From: Streptomyces venezuelae
Lineage (GTDB): Bacteria > Actinomycetota > Actinomycetes > Streptomycetales > Streptomycetaceae
Direction: 5' to 3'
Assembly (NCBI RefSeq): GCF_008642335.1
Contig: NZ_CP029191.1
Coordinates: 2,480,001-2,544,000, forward strand
DNA: 64,000 nt
This document shows positions 1 to 8,265 of this stretch, piece by piece. Both the position numbers and the translations under genes were made by a program. Under the pieces are notes generated by a model that worked only from the letters and a program-made list of their open reading frames with translations, ran no database searches and was not told the origin of the DNA. Positions within the stretch are counted from its first letter, which is position 1; every line of letters begins with the position of its first letter.

Positions 1-918
1 CAGGCCGCGCTGCAGGACACCAACGACCATTTCCTCGCCAACCTCCAGAAGAACGGCTCCTATTCGGTGGTGCCCCGCATCCCCGGCGGCGAGATCACAC
101 CCGAGAAGCTGATCGTCATCGGTGAGGTGGCACGGGACTTCGGGCTCTACACGAAGATCACCGGCGGCCAGCGCATCGATCTGTTCGGCGCGCGCGTCGA
201 GCAACTGCCCATGATCTGGACGCGCCTGGTGGACGCGGGCTTCGAGTCCGGGCACGCGTACGGCAAGGCGCTGCGCACCGTGAAGTCCTGCGTCGGGCAG
301 ACCTGGTGCCGCTACGGCGTGCAGGACTCCGTGCGCATGGCCATCGACCTGGAGCTGCGCTACCGGGGCCTGCGCGCCCCGCACAAGCTGAAGTCGGCGG
401 TGTCCGGGTGCGCCCGCGAGTGCGCGGAGGCCCAGTCCAAGGACTTCGGCGTCATCGCCACGGCGAGCGGCTGGAACCTGTACGTCGGCGGGAACGGCGG
501 CGCGACCCCGCGCCACGCGGACCTGCTCGCGCAGGACCTCGGCGACGCCGAACTGGTGCGTCTCATCGACCGGTTCCTCATGTTCTACATCCGCACCGCG
601 GACCGCCTCGAGCGCACCGCCGCCTGGCTCGACCGGATCGACGGCGGCCTCGACCACGTCCGCGACGTCGTCGTCCACGACTCGCTGGGCATCTGCGACG
701 AGCTGGAGTCACTGATGGCCGCGCACGTCACGCACTACCGCGACGAGTGGGCCGAGACGCTGGACGACCCGGAGCGGCTCGCGCGCTTCGTCTCCTTCGT
801 GAACGCGCCGGGTGTGCCGGACCCCACGGTCGGCTTCGTCCCGGAGCGCGACCAGATCAAGCCCGACCTCCCCCTTCTGTCCATCGGCACCCGCCCCCTG
901 GAAGGAGCCACGCGATGA
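1..918 (+). CDS. nirB: Nitrite reductase [NAD(P)H] large subunit, C-terminal part (5' end outside window)
   Basis: The frame is open from the first base, so this is the last 305 residues of a larger protein. It carries the siroheme/[4Fe-4S] signature of nitrite/sulfite reductases: KSCVGQTWC followed about 33 residues later by SGCAREC (visible residues 97, 103, 137, 141; spacing C-X5-C...C-X3-C). Family knowledge: NirB is the cytoplasmic FAD/siroheme subunit that reduces nitrite to ammonium with NAD(P)H. The stop codon overlaps the start of nirD (ATGA), indicating translational coupling. The N-terminal FAD/NAD domains cannot be seen here. Confidence 0.95.
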   Translation, partial: QAALQDTNDHFLANLQKNGSYSVVPRIPGGEITPEKLIVIGEVARDFGLYTKITGGQRIDLFGARVEQLPMIWTRLVDAGFESGHAYGKALRTVKSCVGQTWCRYGVQDSVRMAIDLELRYRGLRAPHKLKSAVSGCARECAEAQSKDFGVIATASGWNLYVGGNGGATPRHADLLAQDLGDAELVRLIDRFLMFYIRTADRLERTAAWLDRIDGGLDHVRDVVVHDSLGICDELESLMAAHVTHYRDEWAETLDDPERLARFVSFVNAPGVPDPTVGFVPERDQIKPDLPLLSIGTRPLEGATR

Positions 919-1256
919 GCGGCTCGACCTCCGTCAGCATCCAACTCCGTCACGAAGAAGACTGGTTGGAGATCTGCGACCGTACGCAGCTCGTGCCGGG
1001 CCGGGGCCTCGCGGCCCTGTTGCCCGACGGCCGGCAGGCCGCGCTCTTCCTCGACCGCGAGGGCCGCGCGTACGCGATCGACAACCGCGACCCGTTCACG
1101 GGCGCCGCGGTCCTCTCCCGTGGTCTGCTCGGGACGGAACGGGGGCGGCCGTTCGTCGCCTCGCCGCTCCTGAAGCAGCGGTTCGACCTGGAGACGGGGC
1201 GGTGCCTGGACGACGAGGAGGTGTCGGTGGCGGTGCACCCGGTACGGGTTGCTTGA
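915..1256 (+). CDS. nirD: Nitrite reductase small subunit NirD
   Basis: 113 residues starting at the ATG that overlaps the nirB stop. The sequence has the Rieske-like fold signature of NirD (an IDNRDPF segment, then a GR.FVASPLLKQRFDLETGRC segment). The CXH...CXXH cluster ligands of true Rieske proteins are not present, as is usual for NirD. It pairs with NirB in assimilatory nitrite reduction. The end of the gene lies inside the direct-repeat operator that precedes the next gene. Confidence 0.93.
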   Translation: MSGSTSVSIQLRHEEDWLEICDRTQLVPGRGLAALLPDGRQAALFLDREGRAYAIDNRDPFTGAAVLSRGLLGTERGRPFVASPLLKQRFDLETGRCLDDEEVSVAVHPVRVA

Positions 1257-1296
1257 CCGCTCGTTCCAGAAACTCCTTGACCGGTCGTTCCAGAAA
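1253..1296 (+). promoter_or_regulatory. Tandem operator for the TetR regulator
   Basis: Two 20-bp direct repeats, TTGACCG(C/G)TCGTTCCAGAAA, at 1253-1272 and 1277-1296 with a 24-bp period. They lie 17 bp before the GTG start of the TetR gene. A related element in opposite orientation (GAACCGATCGGTCAAG, 1950-1965) precedes the next SDR gene. Inference: these are the binding sites of the TetR protein encoded at 1314. Confidence 0.6.
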
Positions 1297-1313
1297 GACG
1301 TAGCGTTCCCCTC

Positions 1314-1898
1314 GTGGCCAGGACCAAGGAATTCGATCCGGACGCCGCGCTGCAGTCGGCCCTGGAGCTGTTCTGGCGGCGCGGCTACGAGGCGACGTCG
1401 ATGGCGGACCTCGTGGAGGCGCTCGGCATCGGGCGCGCGAGCATCTACGCGACCTTCGGGAACAAGCACGAGCTGTACCTGAAGGCGCTGGAGCGGTACG
1501 CGACGCACCAGAACCCGCGCCTGCTCGACGAGCTCTCCCAGCCGGGCCCGGCCCTGCCCGCCGTCCGTGCGCTGCTGCGCCGCTTCGGAACCGAGGCGTC
1601 CACCGGCGAAGGGCGCCTGAACGGCTGCTTCATCACGAACACGGCGGCCGAGCTCGGCCCGCACGACGAGTCCGCCGCCCGCCGCGTCGAGCGCAGCTGG
1701 GAGCACCTGGAGACGCTGCTGCACTCCGCGCTGGTCCGGGCGCGGGCACAGGGCGAGCTGCCCGAGGGCCGCGATCCGCTGACGCTCGCCCGCATGCTGC
1801 TCGTCGTCATGCAGGGCCTGCGCGTGGTCGGCAAGGCGTCCAAGGACCCGGCGCGGGTGCGGGACGCGGTGGAGCAGGCGCTGGCCCTGCTCGACTGA
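1314..1898 (+). CDS. TetR/AcrR family transcriptional regulator
   Basis: 194 residues with GTG start. The N-terminal TetR_N helix-turn-helix is clear (about residues 8-55: ALELFWRRGYEATSMADLVEALG, then GRASIYATFGNKHELY). A TetR_C ligand domain with the pattern of the TetR_C subgroup that often controls oxidoreductases follows (GRLNGCFITNTAAELGPHD). It lies between its own tandem operator and an SDR gene with a similar operator, so it probably represses both itself and that SDR. The ligand is unknown. Confidence 0.9.
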   Translation: MARTKEFDPDAALQSALELFWRRGYEATSMADLVEALGIGRASIYATFGNKHELYLKALERYATHQNPRLLDELSQPGPALPAVRALLRRFGTEASTGEGRLNGCFITNTAAELGPHDESAARRVERSWEHLETLLHSALVRARAQGELPEGRDPLTLARMLLVVMQGLRVVGKASKDPARVRDAVEQALALLD

Positions 1899-1949
1899 CG
1901 ACCGCTTTCTTCACCTCCTGCGCAACCCTCTTTCATTTGCCCTCATACT

Positions 1950-1965
1950 GAACCGATCGGTCAAG
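1950..1965 (+). promoter_or_regulatory. TetR operator before the SDR gene
   Basis: GAACCGATCGGTCAAG contains the palindrome ACCGATCGGT. It resembles the reverse complement of the repeats at 1253-1296 (GAACGACCGGTCAAG). It lies 13 bp before the ATG at 1979. Likely a binding site of the upstream TetR protein. Confidence 0.55.
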
Positions 1966-1978
1966 AAAAGAGTCCGTC

Positions 1979-2758
1979 ATGACTGCTCACGCCCCTCGCA
2001 CCCGCTTCGCCGGCCGCACCGCCCTCGTCACCGGCGGCGGTTCGGGCCTCGGCCGTGCCATCGCGCTCGCCTTCGCCGCCGAGGGCGCGAACGTCGTCGT
2101 CGCCGGACGCACCGAAAGCACCCTGAAGGAGACCGTGGACCTCGTCGAGGCCGCGGGCGGCAAGGCGCTCGCCGTCACCGCCGACGTCTCCCGCTCCGCG
2201 GACCTCGCCTCGCTCGTCGCCGCCACCGTCGACCGCTTCGGCTCCCTCGACGTCGCCGTGAACAACGCGGGTGTCCTGCGCGCCGGACAGCCGGTCGCCG
2301 ACCTGCCCGAGGAGGACTGGCGCACGATGCTCGACATCAACGTCACCGGCGTACTCCTCGCGCTCCAGGCCGAGGTGAGGCAGATGCGGACGCAGCCCGC
2401 GGGCGGCGCCGTCGTCAACATCGCCTCGAACCTCGGCGCGCACACCAGCGTGCCGGGCCTGGCCGCCTACGGGGCGACGAAGGCCGCTGTCTCCGCGCTG
2501 AGCCGCGCGGCCGCCGCCGAGCACATCCGGGACGGCGTCCGCATCAACACCGTCAGCCCCGGCTCCTCCGACACCACCATGTCGTTCCGCCCCGGCGAGA
2601 CCGAGGCCGAGCGGGCGGCCCGCATGAAGGAGTCGACGCCGCTGGGCCGCGTGTCGTCGACGGCGGAGGTCGCCGCGGCGGTGCTGTACCTGGCGTCCGA
2701 CGAGTCCGGCTCGGTGGTCGGCGCCGATCTGGTGATCGACGGCGGCGCCGCGGCCTGA
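1979..2758 (+). CDS. SDR family NAD(P)-dependent oxidoreductase
   Basis: 259 residues, the length of a classical short-chain dehydrogenase. Visible motifs are the cofactor-binding TGGGSGLG (residues 18-25), NNAG (95-98), catalytic Ser150 (NIAS) and Tyr164-X3-Lys168 (YGATK), and a C-terminal VVGADLVIDGG. It is a cytoplasmic NAD(P)-dependent alcohol/ketone oxidoreductase. The substrate cannot be assigned. The operator upstream suggests control by the TetR gene just before it. Confidence 0.92.
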   Translation: MTAHAPRTRFAGRTALVTGGGSGLGRAIALAFAAEGANVVVAGRTESTLKETVDLVEAAGGKALAVTADVSRSADLASLVAATVDRFGSLDVAVNNAGVLRAGQPVADLPEEDWRTMLDINVTGVLLALQAEVRQMRTQPAGGAVVNIASNLGAHTSVPGLAAYGATKAAVSALSRAAAAEHIRDGVRINTVSPGSSDTTMSFRPGETEAERAARMKESTPLGRVSSTAEVAAAVLYLASDESGSVVGADLVIDGGAAA

Positions 2759-2787
2759 CCGGCGGCCCTCTGCCGTAGGCTCCCTCA

Positions 2788-2823
2788 CTCGACTTACCGT
2801 TGAGTAAGCAACGGTAAGTCGAG
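2788..2823. promoter_or_regulatory. Perfect 15-bp inverted repeat before an SDR gene
   Basis: CTCGACTTACCGTTG (2788-2802), a 6-nt spacer, then its exact reverse complement (2809-2823). A second nested palindrome, CTTAC-N6-GTAAG, sits inside it. It ends 25 bp before the ATG at 2849 and lacks a T-run, so an operator is more likely than a terminator. No adjacent regulator obviously matches it. Confidence 0.6.
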
Positions 2824-2848
2824 AAGCCGACGACGAGGGAGCACTGCC

Positions 2849-3778
2849 ATGGCGGCGTGGACCGCGCACGACATCCCGGACCAGAGCGGCCGCACCGCCG
2901 TGGTCACCGGCGCCAACAGCGGCATCGGCTACGTCACGGCGCGCGAACTCGCCCGCCGCGGCGCCCGCGTCGTCCTCGCCTGCCGCAGCGAGGAGCGCGG
3001 GGGCGCGGCGGTCGGGCGGCTGCTCAGTGAGGTCCCGGGCGCCCACGCCGAGTTCCGCGCCCTCGACCTCGGGGACCTCGCGTCCGTACGGCGGTTCGTG
3101 GAGGCGTACGACAGCGCGCGTCTCGACCTGCTCGTCAACAACGCGGGCGTGATGGCACTCCCCTACCGCCGCACCACCGACGGCTTCGAGACGCAGTTCG
3201 GCGTCAACCACCTCGGGCACTACGCCCTCACCGGGCTCCTGCTCCCCCGCCTCATGGAGACCCCCGGCGCGCGCGTCGTCACCGTCTCCTCCGGCCTGCA
3301 CGCGCTCGCCAACATCGACATCGGCGACCTCAACAGCGAGCGCACATACCGCCGTTGGGTCGCCTACGGCCGCTCCAAGACGGCCAACCTCCTCTTCACC
3401 CACGAGCTGGCCCGCCGCCTGGCCGCGACCGGCGCCGACACCGTCGCGGCCGCCGCCCACCCGGGCTACGCCTCGACGAACCTGCAGAGCGCGGGCCCGA
3501 AGATGGAGGGCCGCAGGGGCGCGGAACGCTTCGCGGCGCTCGCCAACCGTCTCGTCGCGCAGCCCGCGACGGCCGGTGCGCTGCCCACGCTGTACGCGGC
3601 GACGGCGCCCGGCGTGCGGCCCGACGCGTTCATCGGCCCGGGTCCCCTCGGGTGGCGCGGGTCGCCCACGCGGTCCTGGCGGGCGACGTGGACGCGGAAC
3701 GACGTGGCCGGCGAGCGGTTGTGGGCGGCGTCCGAGGGGCTGACGGGCGTGCGGTACGAAGGGCTGAAGAGCACCTGA
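2849..3778 (+). CDS. SDR family oxidoreductase (retinol dehydrogenase/WW-domain oxidoreductase-like)
   Basis: 309 residues. Cofactor motif TGANSGIG (residues 19-26), NNAGVMALPYRRT, GFETQFGVNHLGHYALTGLLL, a VTVSSG strand with the catalytic Ser, and YGRSKTANLLFTHEL with the Tyr-X3-Lys pair. This pattern is typical of the retinol-dehydrogenase-like SDR group. The substrate in Streptomyces is unknown. It lies behind a perfect palindrome (2788-2823), a likely operator. Confidence 0.9.
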   Translation: MAAWTAHDIPDQSGRTAVVTGANSGIGYVTARELARRGARVVLACRSEERGGAAVGRLLSEVPGAHAEFRALDLGDLASVRRFVEAYDSARLDLLVNNAGVMALPYRRTTDGFETQFGVNHLGHYALTGLLLPRLMETPGARVVTVSSGLHALANIDIGDLNSERTYRRWVAYGRSKTANLLFTHELARRLAATGADTVAAAAHPGYASTNLQSAGPKMEGRRGAERFAALANRLVAQPATAGALPTLYAATAPGVRPDAFIGPGPLGWRGSPTRSWRATWTRNDVAGERLWAASEGLTGVRYEGLKST

Positions 3779-3796
3779 GCCCCCGGGGGGCCTCAG
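3774..3796. terminator. Possible bidirectional terminator between convergent genes
   Basis: CCTGAG followed by a C-run pairs with the G-run and CTCAGG that follow, with one bulged C. It lies exactly at the junction of the convergent SDR and haemoglobin genes. There is no clear T-tract, which is common in Streptomyces. Confidence 0.4.
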
Positions 3797-4287
3797 GCCG
3801 CCCTGCGGAGATCCAGCGCCGCCAGCGGAATGAATCCGGGGCCTTCGCCCGCGGTCGACGCGTCCTTGCCGTGGAGGCGGCGCAGCATCGCGACCGCGAT
3901 CCGCTCGCCCTGCGCCTTCGCGCGGTCCGCGTTCGGCCCCTGGTGCCGCCCGTCGATCGTGGCGTGCCACAGCTGCACCCAGCGGCCGAAGTGCTCGGCG
4001 GTCAGCGGGCGGGCGGAGTGCAGCTCGACGTGCGGCGCGAACGCGTTGCGGCGGTACTCGGCGGAGCGGAGGAGCGCGCGCTCCCAGAAGTCGGTGATGC
4101 GCGGCATGTGCACGTCGAGGTCGGTGCCGGCGATCTCCGTGAAGAAGGGGCCGATCAGCGGGTCGGCGAAGGCCGCGGTGTAGAAGCGGCGGAGGAGCAC
4201 GTTGAGATCGGCGCGGGTCGTGATGTCCACACCTACGACTGTGACACGGGCTGCGCGTGTCGTGTCCACGGACGACAGGTTGTCCAT
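3793..4287 (-). CDS. Group III truncated haemoglobin
   Basis: The core matches trHb group III proteins: DLNVLLRRFYTAAFADPLIGPFF, then DFWERALL, YRRNAFAPHVELH and HFGRWVQLWHATID. Such haem proteins bind oxygen or NO in the cytoplasm. The start is uncertain: the family core starts near VDITTRADL, where a GTG at 4230 would give a protein 19 residues shorter. No respiratory or NO-detoxification partner lies next to it. Confidence 0.85.
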   Translation of the reverse strand: MDNLSSVDTTRAARVTVVGVDITTRADLNVLLRRFYTAAFADPLIGPFFTEIAGTDLDVHMPRITDFWERALLRSAEYRRNAFAPHVELHSARPLTAEHFGRWVQLWHATIDGRHQGPNADRAKAQGERIAVAMLRRLHGKDASTAGEGPGFIPLAALDLRRAA

Positions 4288-4339
4288 GTCTCCACGGTCC
4301 GCCGCCCCACCCGGCCGCTCCCAGGGCCGAAGGTCCCGC

Positions 4340-4915
4340 TCAGTGCAGGTCGGACGCCTCGAAGACGCCGCGCGCCGTCGTGTCGTCGGCGCGCTCGGTG
4401 AGCCTCCGCAGCTCGGTGTGGCCGGTCCGCAGCAGGCCGGACTCCAGCGCGGAGCGGGCCCCCGTGTCGAGGCGGTGCAGGAGCAGCGGGTTGTCTACGA
4501 GGATCTGCGGGTCGAGCTCGACGCGGTTGCCCAGCGAGTCGCAGAGGACGAGCCGCGCGGCGACGCCCTCGCTGTGGCGCACGGCGGTGAGCAGACAGGT
4601 GCAGACGTGCCTGCGGCGGCCGAGGCCCCGCACGGCCAGCCAGCCGGGGCCCGCCGTCACCCGCACCGGGTGCAGCACCACGTACAGGAGTACGGAGAGC
4701 GGCGCCCAGAGGCAGGCGGCGCGGAGGAGGCCGAGCGTGCCGTTGGCCCAGTCGATGAGGAGGACGAGCCCGAAGAGCGCGAACGCGCAGAAGACGCCGG
4801 AGCGTACGTCGTGCGCCCAGCCGCGGTCCGAGACGGTCGCGTACGGCGTCCCGGATCCGTACGGCTCCCCAGGCCCGACCCGTACGACGCCCTGTCTCGT
4901 CCTGTTGTGTCCCAT
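4340..4915 (-). CDS. Conserved actinobacterial membrane protein of unknown function
   Basis: 191 residues from the ATG at 4915 (MGHNRTRQ). An in-frame ATG four codons upstream, at 4927, is possible. Two hydrophobic segments, about residues 40-57 and 65-80 (VFCAFALFGLVLLIDWA; CLWAPLSVLLYVVLH), are followed by a soluble domain. I recognise the type as a Streptomyces hypothetical but no function. The best ribosome-binding sequence nearby (AAAGGAGG on the minus strand, 4984-4991) is spaced for a start in another frame, so the true start deserves checking. Confidence 0.7.
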   Translation of the reverse strand: MGHNRTRQGVVRVGPGEPYGSGTPYATVSDRGWAHDVRSGVFCAFALFGLVLLIDWANGTLGLLRAACLWAPLSVLLYVVLHPVRVTAGPGWLAVRGLGRRRHVCTCLLTAVRHSEGVAARLVLCDSLGNRVELDPQILVDNPLLLHRLDTGARSALESGLLRTGHTELRRLTERADDTTARGVFEASDLH

Positions 4916-5120
4916 GTGCGGCACCATAGAACGTTTGCGCGGTCCCGGGGTCGTCCTTGACGTGGTGCATACACACGATGGGTCCTCCTTTACGGAGTAC
5001 TGACAGATGTGGGAAGCCCCGGCGGGCCGACACTCGGCCGCAACACCCCTGTCGTAATCCCTCTGCATGGTTGATCGTTGGGCCCGGCACACACCTACGT
5101 CACGCAGGGGGACGACCAGC

Positions 5121-6386
5121 ATGGCCATCAGCCGCAGGACACTTCTCGGGACGGGTGCGACGGGCGCCGCCCTCGGGCTGCTCACCGCGTGCGGGTCCAA
5201 CACAGGGCGCGACGGCGGCGGCTCGGGCGGCAAGGGCCCGCGGCTCGCGCAGTGGTACCACCAGTACGGCGAGCCGGGCACCGAGCAGGCCGTGAAGCGG
5301 TACGCGGCCGCGTACAAGAAGGCGGACGTCGCCGTCCAGTGGCGCCCCGGCAACTACGACGAGCAGACCGCGGCCGCGCTCCTCACCGACTCGGGCCCCG
5401 ACGTGTTCGAGGTCAACGGCCCGTCCCTGGACCAGATCCGCGAGGGCCAGGTCGTCGACCTCACCGAGCTGTTCGACGGCGTGAAGGACGACTTCAACCC
5501 GGTGGTCCTCGCCCCCAAGACGTACGACGGGAAGATCTGGGCGATCCCTCAGGTCGTCGACATGCACCTGCTCTACTACCGCAAGAGCCTCCTCGACGAC
5601 GCGGGTGTCCGGCCGCCGGAGAGCCTGGACGAGCTGGTCGACGCGGCGAAGGCGCTGACCACGAAGGACGTGAAGGGCCTCTTCCTCGGCAACGACGGCG
5701 GAGCGGGCGCCCTCGGCGTCACGCCCCTGTACGCGGCGGGGCTCTCCTCCGTCACCGAGGACGGCGAGGTCGGCTTTGACGACCCGGCGGCCGCCCGCAC
5801 CCTCGGCAAGCTGCGTCAACTGTACGCCGACAAGTCGCTGTTGCTCGGCGCGCCCGCCGACTGGTCGGACCCGTCGGCGTTCGTGCAGGAGCTGACCGCC
5901 ATGCAGTGGTGCGGCCTGTGGGCACTGCCCGCCGTGAAGAAGGAGCTGGGCGACGACTTCGGCGTCCTTGCGCTGCCCGCCGACGGCCCCGACGGGAAGC
6001 CGTCGCTGCCCGTGGGGTCGTACGGCGCGGCGGTGAGCGCCCGCAGCGACCACAAGACGGAGGCGAAGGACTTCCTCAAGTGGCTGTGGATCGACAGGAC
6101 CGCGTACCAGGAGGACTTCGCGCTCTCGTACGGCTTCCACATCCCCGCCAGGCTCTCCCTCGCCAAGAAGGCCGACAAGCTGAAGGAGGGCGCTGCGGCG
6201 GACGCGGTGCGCTACTCCACCGAGTACGGCTACTCCGAGCCGCTCCTCTGGACCCCGGCGAGCCGCACCGCCTACCAGGACGCGCTGAGCCGGATCATCA
6301 AGTCCGGCGCGAATCCTGCGAGCGAGCTCAAGTCCGTCGTGCGCAAGGTGCGGGCGGAGCTGGACCGGGTCAAGAAGAAGTCGTGA
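5121..6386 (+). CDS. Extracellular solute-binding protein (sugar ABC transporter, Tat lipoprotein)
   Basis: 421 residues from the ATG at 5121, which follows a GGGGGA ribosome-binding site. The N-terminus has a twin-arginine motif (SRRTLL) and a lipobox (LTAC), so it is exported folded and anchored as a lipoprotein. The remainder resembles family 1 sugar-binding proteins (GPDVFEVNGPSLDQI; NDGGAGALG; AMQWCGLWALPAV). It starts an operon with two permeases. Its stop overlaps the GTG of the first permease. Confidence 0.92.
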   Translation: MAISRRTLLGTGATGAALGLLTACGSNTGRDGGGSGGKGPRLAQWYHQYGEPGTEQAVKRYAAAYKKADVAVQWRPGNYDEQTAAALLTDSGPDVFEVNGPSLDQIREGQVVDLTELFDGVKDDFNPVVLAPKTYDGKIWAIPQVVDMHLLYYRKSLLDDAGVRPPESLDELVDAAKALTTKDVKGLFLGNDGGAGALGVTPLYAAGLSSVTEDGEVGFDDPAAARTLGKLRQLYADKSLLLGAPADWSDPSAFVQELTAMQWCGLWALPAVKKELGDDFGVLALPADGPDGKPSLPVGSYGAAVSARSDHKTEAKDFLKWLWIDRTAYQEDFALSYGFHIPARLSLAKKADKLKEGAAADAVRYSTEYGYSEPLLWTPASRTAYQDALSRIIKSGANPASELKSVVRKVRAELDRVKKKS

Positions 6387-7342
6387 CCCGCGCTCCCCTC
6401 GGCGACCGGCTCCCCGGCACCCGGCCACGCAGCAGCCGTCTCCTCGGCACCCAGAACCGCACCCTCTGGTTCTGGATCTTCGTCGGCCCGTTCGCGCTCG
6501 GCCTGATCCTCTTCACGTACGTACCGCTCGCCTGGAGCGTGTACCTCAGCTTCTTCGACGCCCACAACACCGTCTCGCCCGACGACTTCATCGGCTTCGA
6601 CAACTACGCGTCGATGCTGCGGAACGACGCGTTCACCGACAGCCTCGTCACCTTCGCGGTGTTCTCGGCGTTCATCGTCCCCACGACCTTCGTACTGTCG
6701 CTCGCGCTCGCCCTCATGGTGAACCGCCTGCGCCGCGCCCAGGCGTTCTTCCGCTCGGTCTTCTTCCTCCCGGCGGCGTGCAGTTACGTCGTGGCAGCGA
6801 TGATCTGGAAGCTGTCGATCTTCAACGGGGTGCGGTTCGGGCTCGCCAACACGGTCCTCGGCTGGTTCGGCGTCGACCAGACGGCGTGGCTCTCGACGAC
6901 GGATCCGCCCTGGTACTGGCTGGTCATCGTCACCGTACGGCTCTGGCTCCAGGCCGGCTTCTACATGATCCTGTTCCTCGCGGGCCTGCAGCGCATCTCC
7001 CCCACCCTCTACGAGGCGGCGGCGGTGGACGGCGCCCGGCCCGGCTGGCAGGTCCTGCGCCACATCACGCTCCCCCAGCTGCGCGCGACCTCCGTCGCCG
7101 TCACGCTGCTGCTCGTCATCAACGCCTTCCAGGCCTTCGACGAGTTCTACAACCTGCTCTCGACGTCCAGCGGCTACCCGCCCCACGCCCGCCCGCCGCT
7201 CGTCTACCTCTACTACACGGCGCTCGGCCGCGAACAGAACCTCGGCCTCGGCAGCGCGGGCGCCGTGCTCCTCGCACTGATCATCGCGGTGGTGACGATC
7301 GGCCAGGCGCGCTGGTTCGGCCTGGGCGGGAAGGAGGACTGA
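6383..7342 (+). CDS. Sugar ABC transporter permease 1 (MalF type)
   Basis: 319 residues from the GTG at 6383 that overlaps the upstream stop (GTGA). It is a six-helix inner-membrane permease starting with FWIFVGPFALGLILFTYVPLAWS. The EAA loop is seen as YEAAAVDGARPGWQVLRHITLPQL. It forms a heterodimeric channel with the next gene product. No ATPase gene follows; in Streptomyces such importers commonly share the MsiK ATPase, which is inference here. Confidence 0.92.
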   Translation: MTRAPLGDRLPGTRPRSSRLLGTQNRTLWFWIFVGPFALGLILFTYVPLAWSVYLSFFDAHNTVSPDDFIGFDNYASMLRNDAFTDSLVTFAVFSAFIVPTTFVLSLALALMVNRLRRAQAFFRSVFFLPAACSYVVAAMIWKLSIFNGVRFGLANTVLGWFGVDQTAWLSTTDPPWYWLVIVTVRLWLQAGFYMILFLAGLQRISPTLYEAAAVDGARPGWQVLRHITLPQLRATSVAVTLLLVINAFQAFDEFYNLLSTSSGYPPHARPPLVYLYYTALGREQNLGLGSAGAVLLALIIAVVTIGQARWFGLGGKED

Positions 7343-7347
7343 CCGAC

Positions 7348-8238
7348 ATGACCGCACCCGTGAAACGTCGACGTCCCGCGACGGCACCCCGCACCAGATC
7401 CACGGACGACGCCCTGGTCAGAGCGGGCCGTGCCCTGCGCGTCGTCCTCCTCATCGCCCTGGCGCTCCTCTTCCTGATCCCCTTCTACCTTCTGGTACGC
7501 AACGGCCTGGCGTCCGAGGACGACATCACGTCCCCCGACTGGACGTTCTTCCCGGCCACGCTGCACTGGTCGAACATCTCCGAGCTCTTCGACGACCCGA
7601 CGGTCCCGATGGCGCGGGCCCTGCTCAACTCCTCGCTGATCGCGATCGCGACCACACTCGGCACCCTGCTCCTCGCCTCCCTCGCGGGCTACGGCCTGGC
7701 CCGCATCCCCTACCGCTACGCCGACCACGTCTTCTACGCCATCCTCGGCACGATGATGGTCCCGGCGGCCGTCACCTTCGTCCCGAGCTTCGTCCTGGTC
7801 TCGTCCCTCGGCTGGGTCTCGACCCTGCGCGGCCTGATCGTCCCCACCCTCTTCTCGGCCTTCGCGTGCTTCATCTTCCGCCAGTACTTCCTGGGCTTCC
7901 CGCGGGAGCTGGAGGACGCGGCGCGGGTCGACGGCCTGGGCCACTGGCGTACGTACTGGCGCGTCGTCGTCCCGAACTCCCGCCCCGTCTTCGCCGCGGT
8001 CGGCACGATCGTGTTCATCGGCGCGTGGAACTCCTTCCTGTGGCCCCTGGTCATCGGCCAGGACCGCGAGGCGTGGACGGTCCAGGTCGCCCTGGCCACG
8101 TTCACGACGTCCCAGGTCATCCGCCTGCACGTGCTGTTCATAGCGGCGGCGGTGTCGATCGTGCCGCTGCTGGTGGTCTTCCTGTTCTTCCAGCGGTGGA
8201 TCGTGGCGGGGGTGGAGAGGTCGGGGATCGACGACTGA
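7348..8238 (+). CDS. Sugar ABC transporter permease 2 (MalG type)
   Basis: 296 residues, ATG at 7348 just after an AAGGAGG site inside the end of the previous gene. It is a typical MalG-like permease with six membrane segments and the EAA motif LEDAARVDGLGHWRTYWRVVVP. It is the last gene of the operon. A hairpin (8248-8265) follows the stop. Confidence 0.92.
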   Translation: MTAPVKRRRPATAPRTRSTDDALVRAGRALRVVLLIALALLFLIPFYLLVRNGLASEDDITSPDWTFFPATLHWSNISELFDDPTVPMARALLNSSLIAIATTLGTLLLASLAGYGLARIPYRYADHVFYAILGTMMVPAAVTFVPSFVLVSSLGWVSTLRGLIVPTLFSAFACFIFRQYFLGFPRELEDAARVDGLGHWRTYWRVVVPNSRPVFAAVGTIVFIGAWNSFLWPLVIGQDREAWTVQVALATFTTSQVIRLHVLFIAAAVSIVPLLVVFLFFQRWIVAGVERSGIDD

Positions 8239-8247
8239 GACCGGGGT

Positions 8248-8265
8248 CCGGATGCTGACATCCGG
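8248..8265 (+). terminator. Hairpin after the sugar ABC operon
   Basis: CCGGATG-CTGA-CATCCGG, a perfect 7-bp stem with a tetraloop, 10 bp after the permease stop. Plausible terminator without a T-run. Confidence 0.5.

Noticed and set aside
1961..3970. Long minus-strand frame opposite the SDR genes
   Set aside because: Composition is Arg/Gly/Ala-rich without any domain, a typical antisense shadow of two clear plus-strand SDR genes.
4233..5090. Minus-strand frame overlapping the membrane protein gene
   Set aside because: After the first 20 codons it is Arg/Pro-rich like other shadows. Only the strong ribosome-binding site is noteworthy and is listed as a finding.
5100..6428. Minus-strand frame opposite the sugar-binding protein
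   Set aside because: No domain or signal peptide, Arg/Val-rich antisense composition. The plus strand has an obvious Tat lipoprotein.
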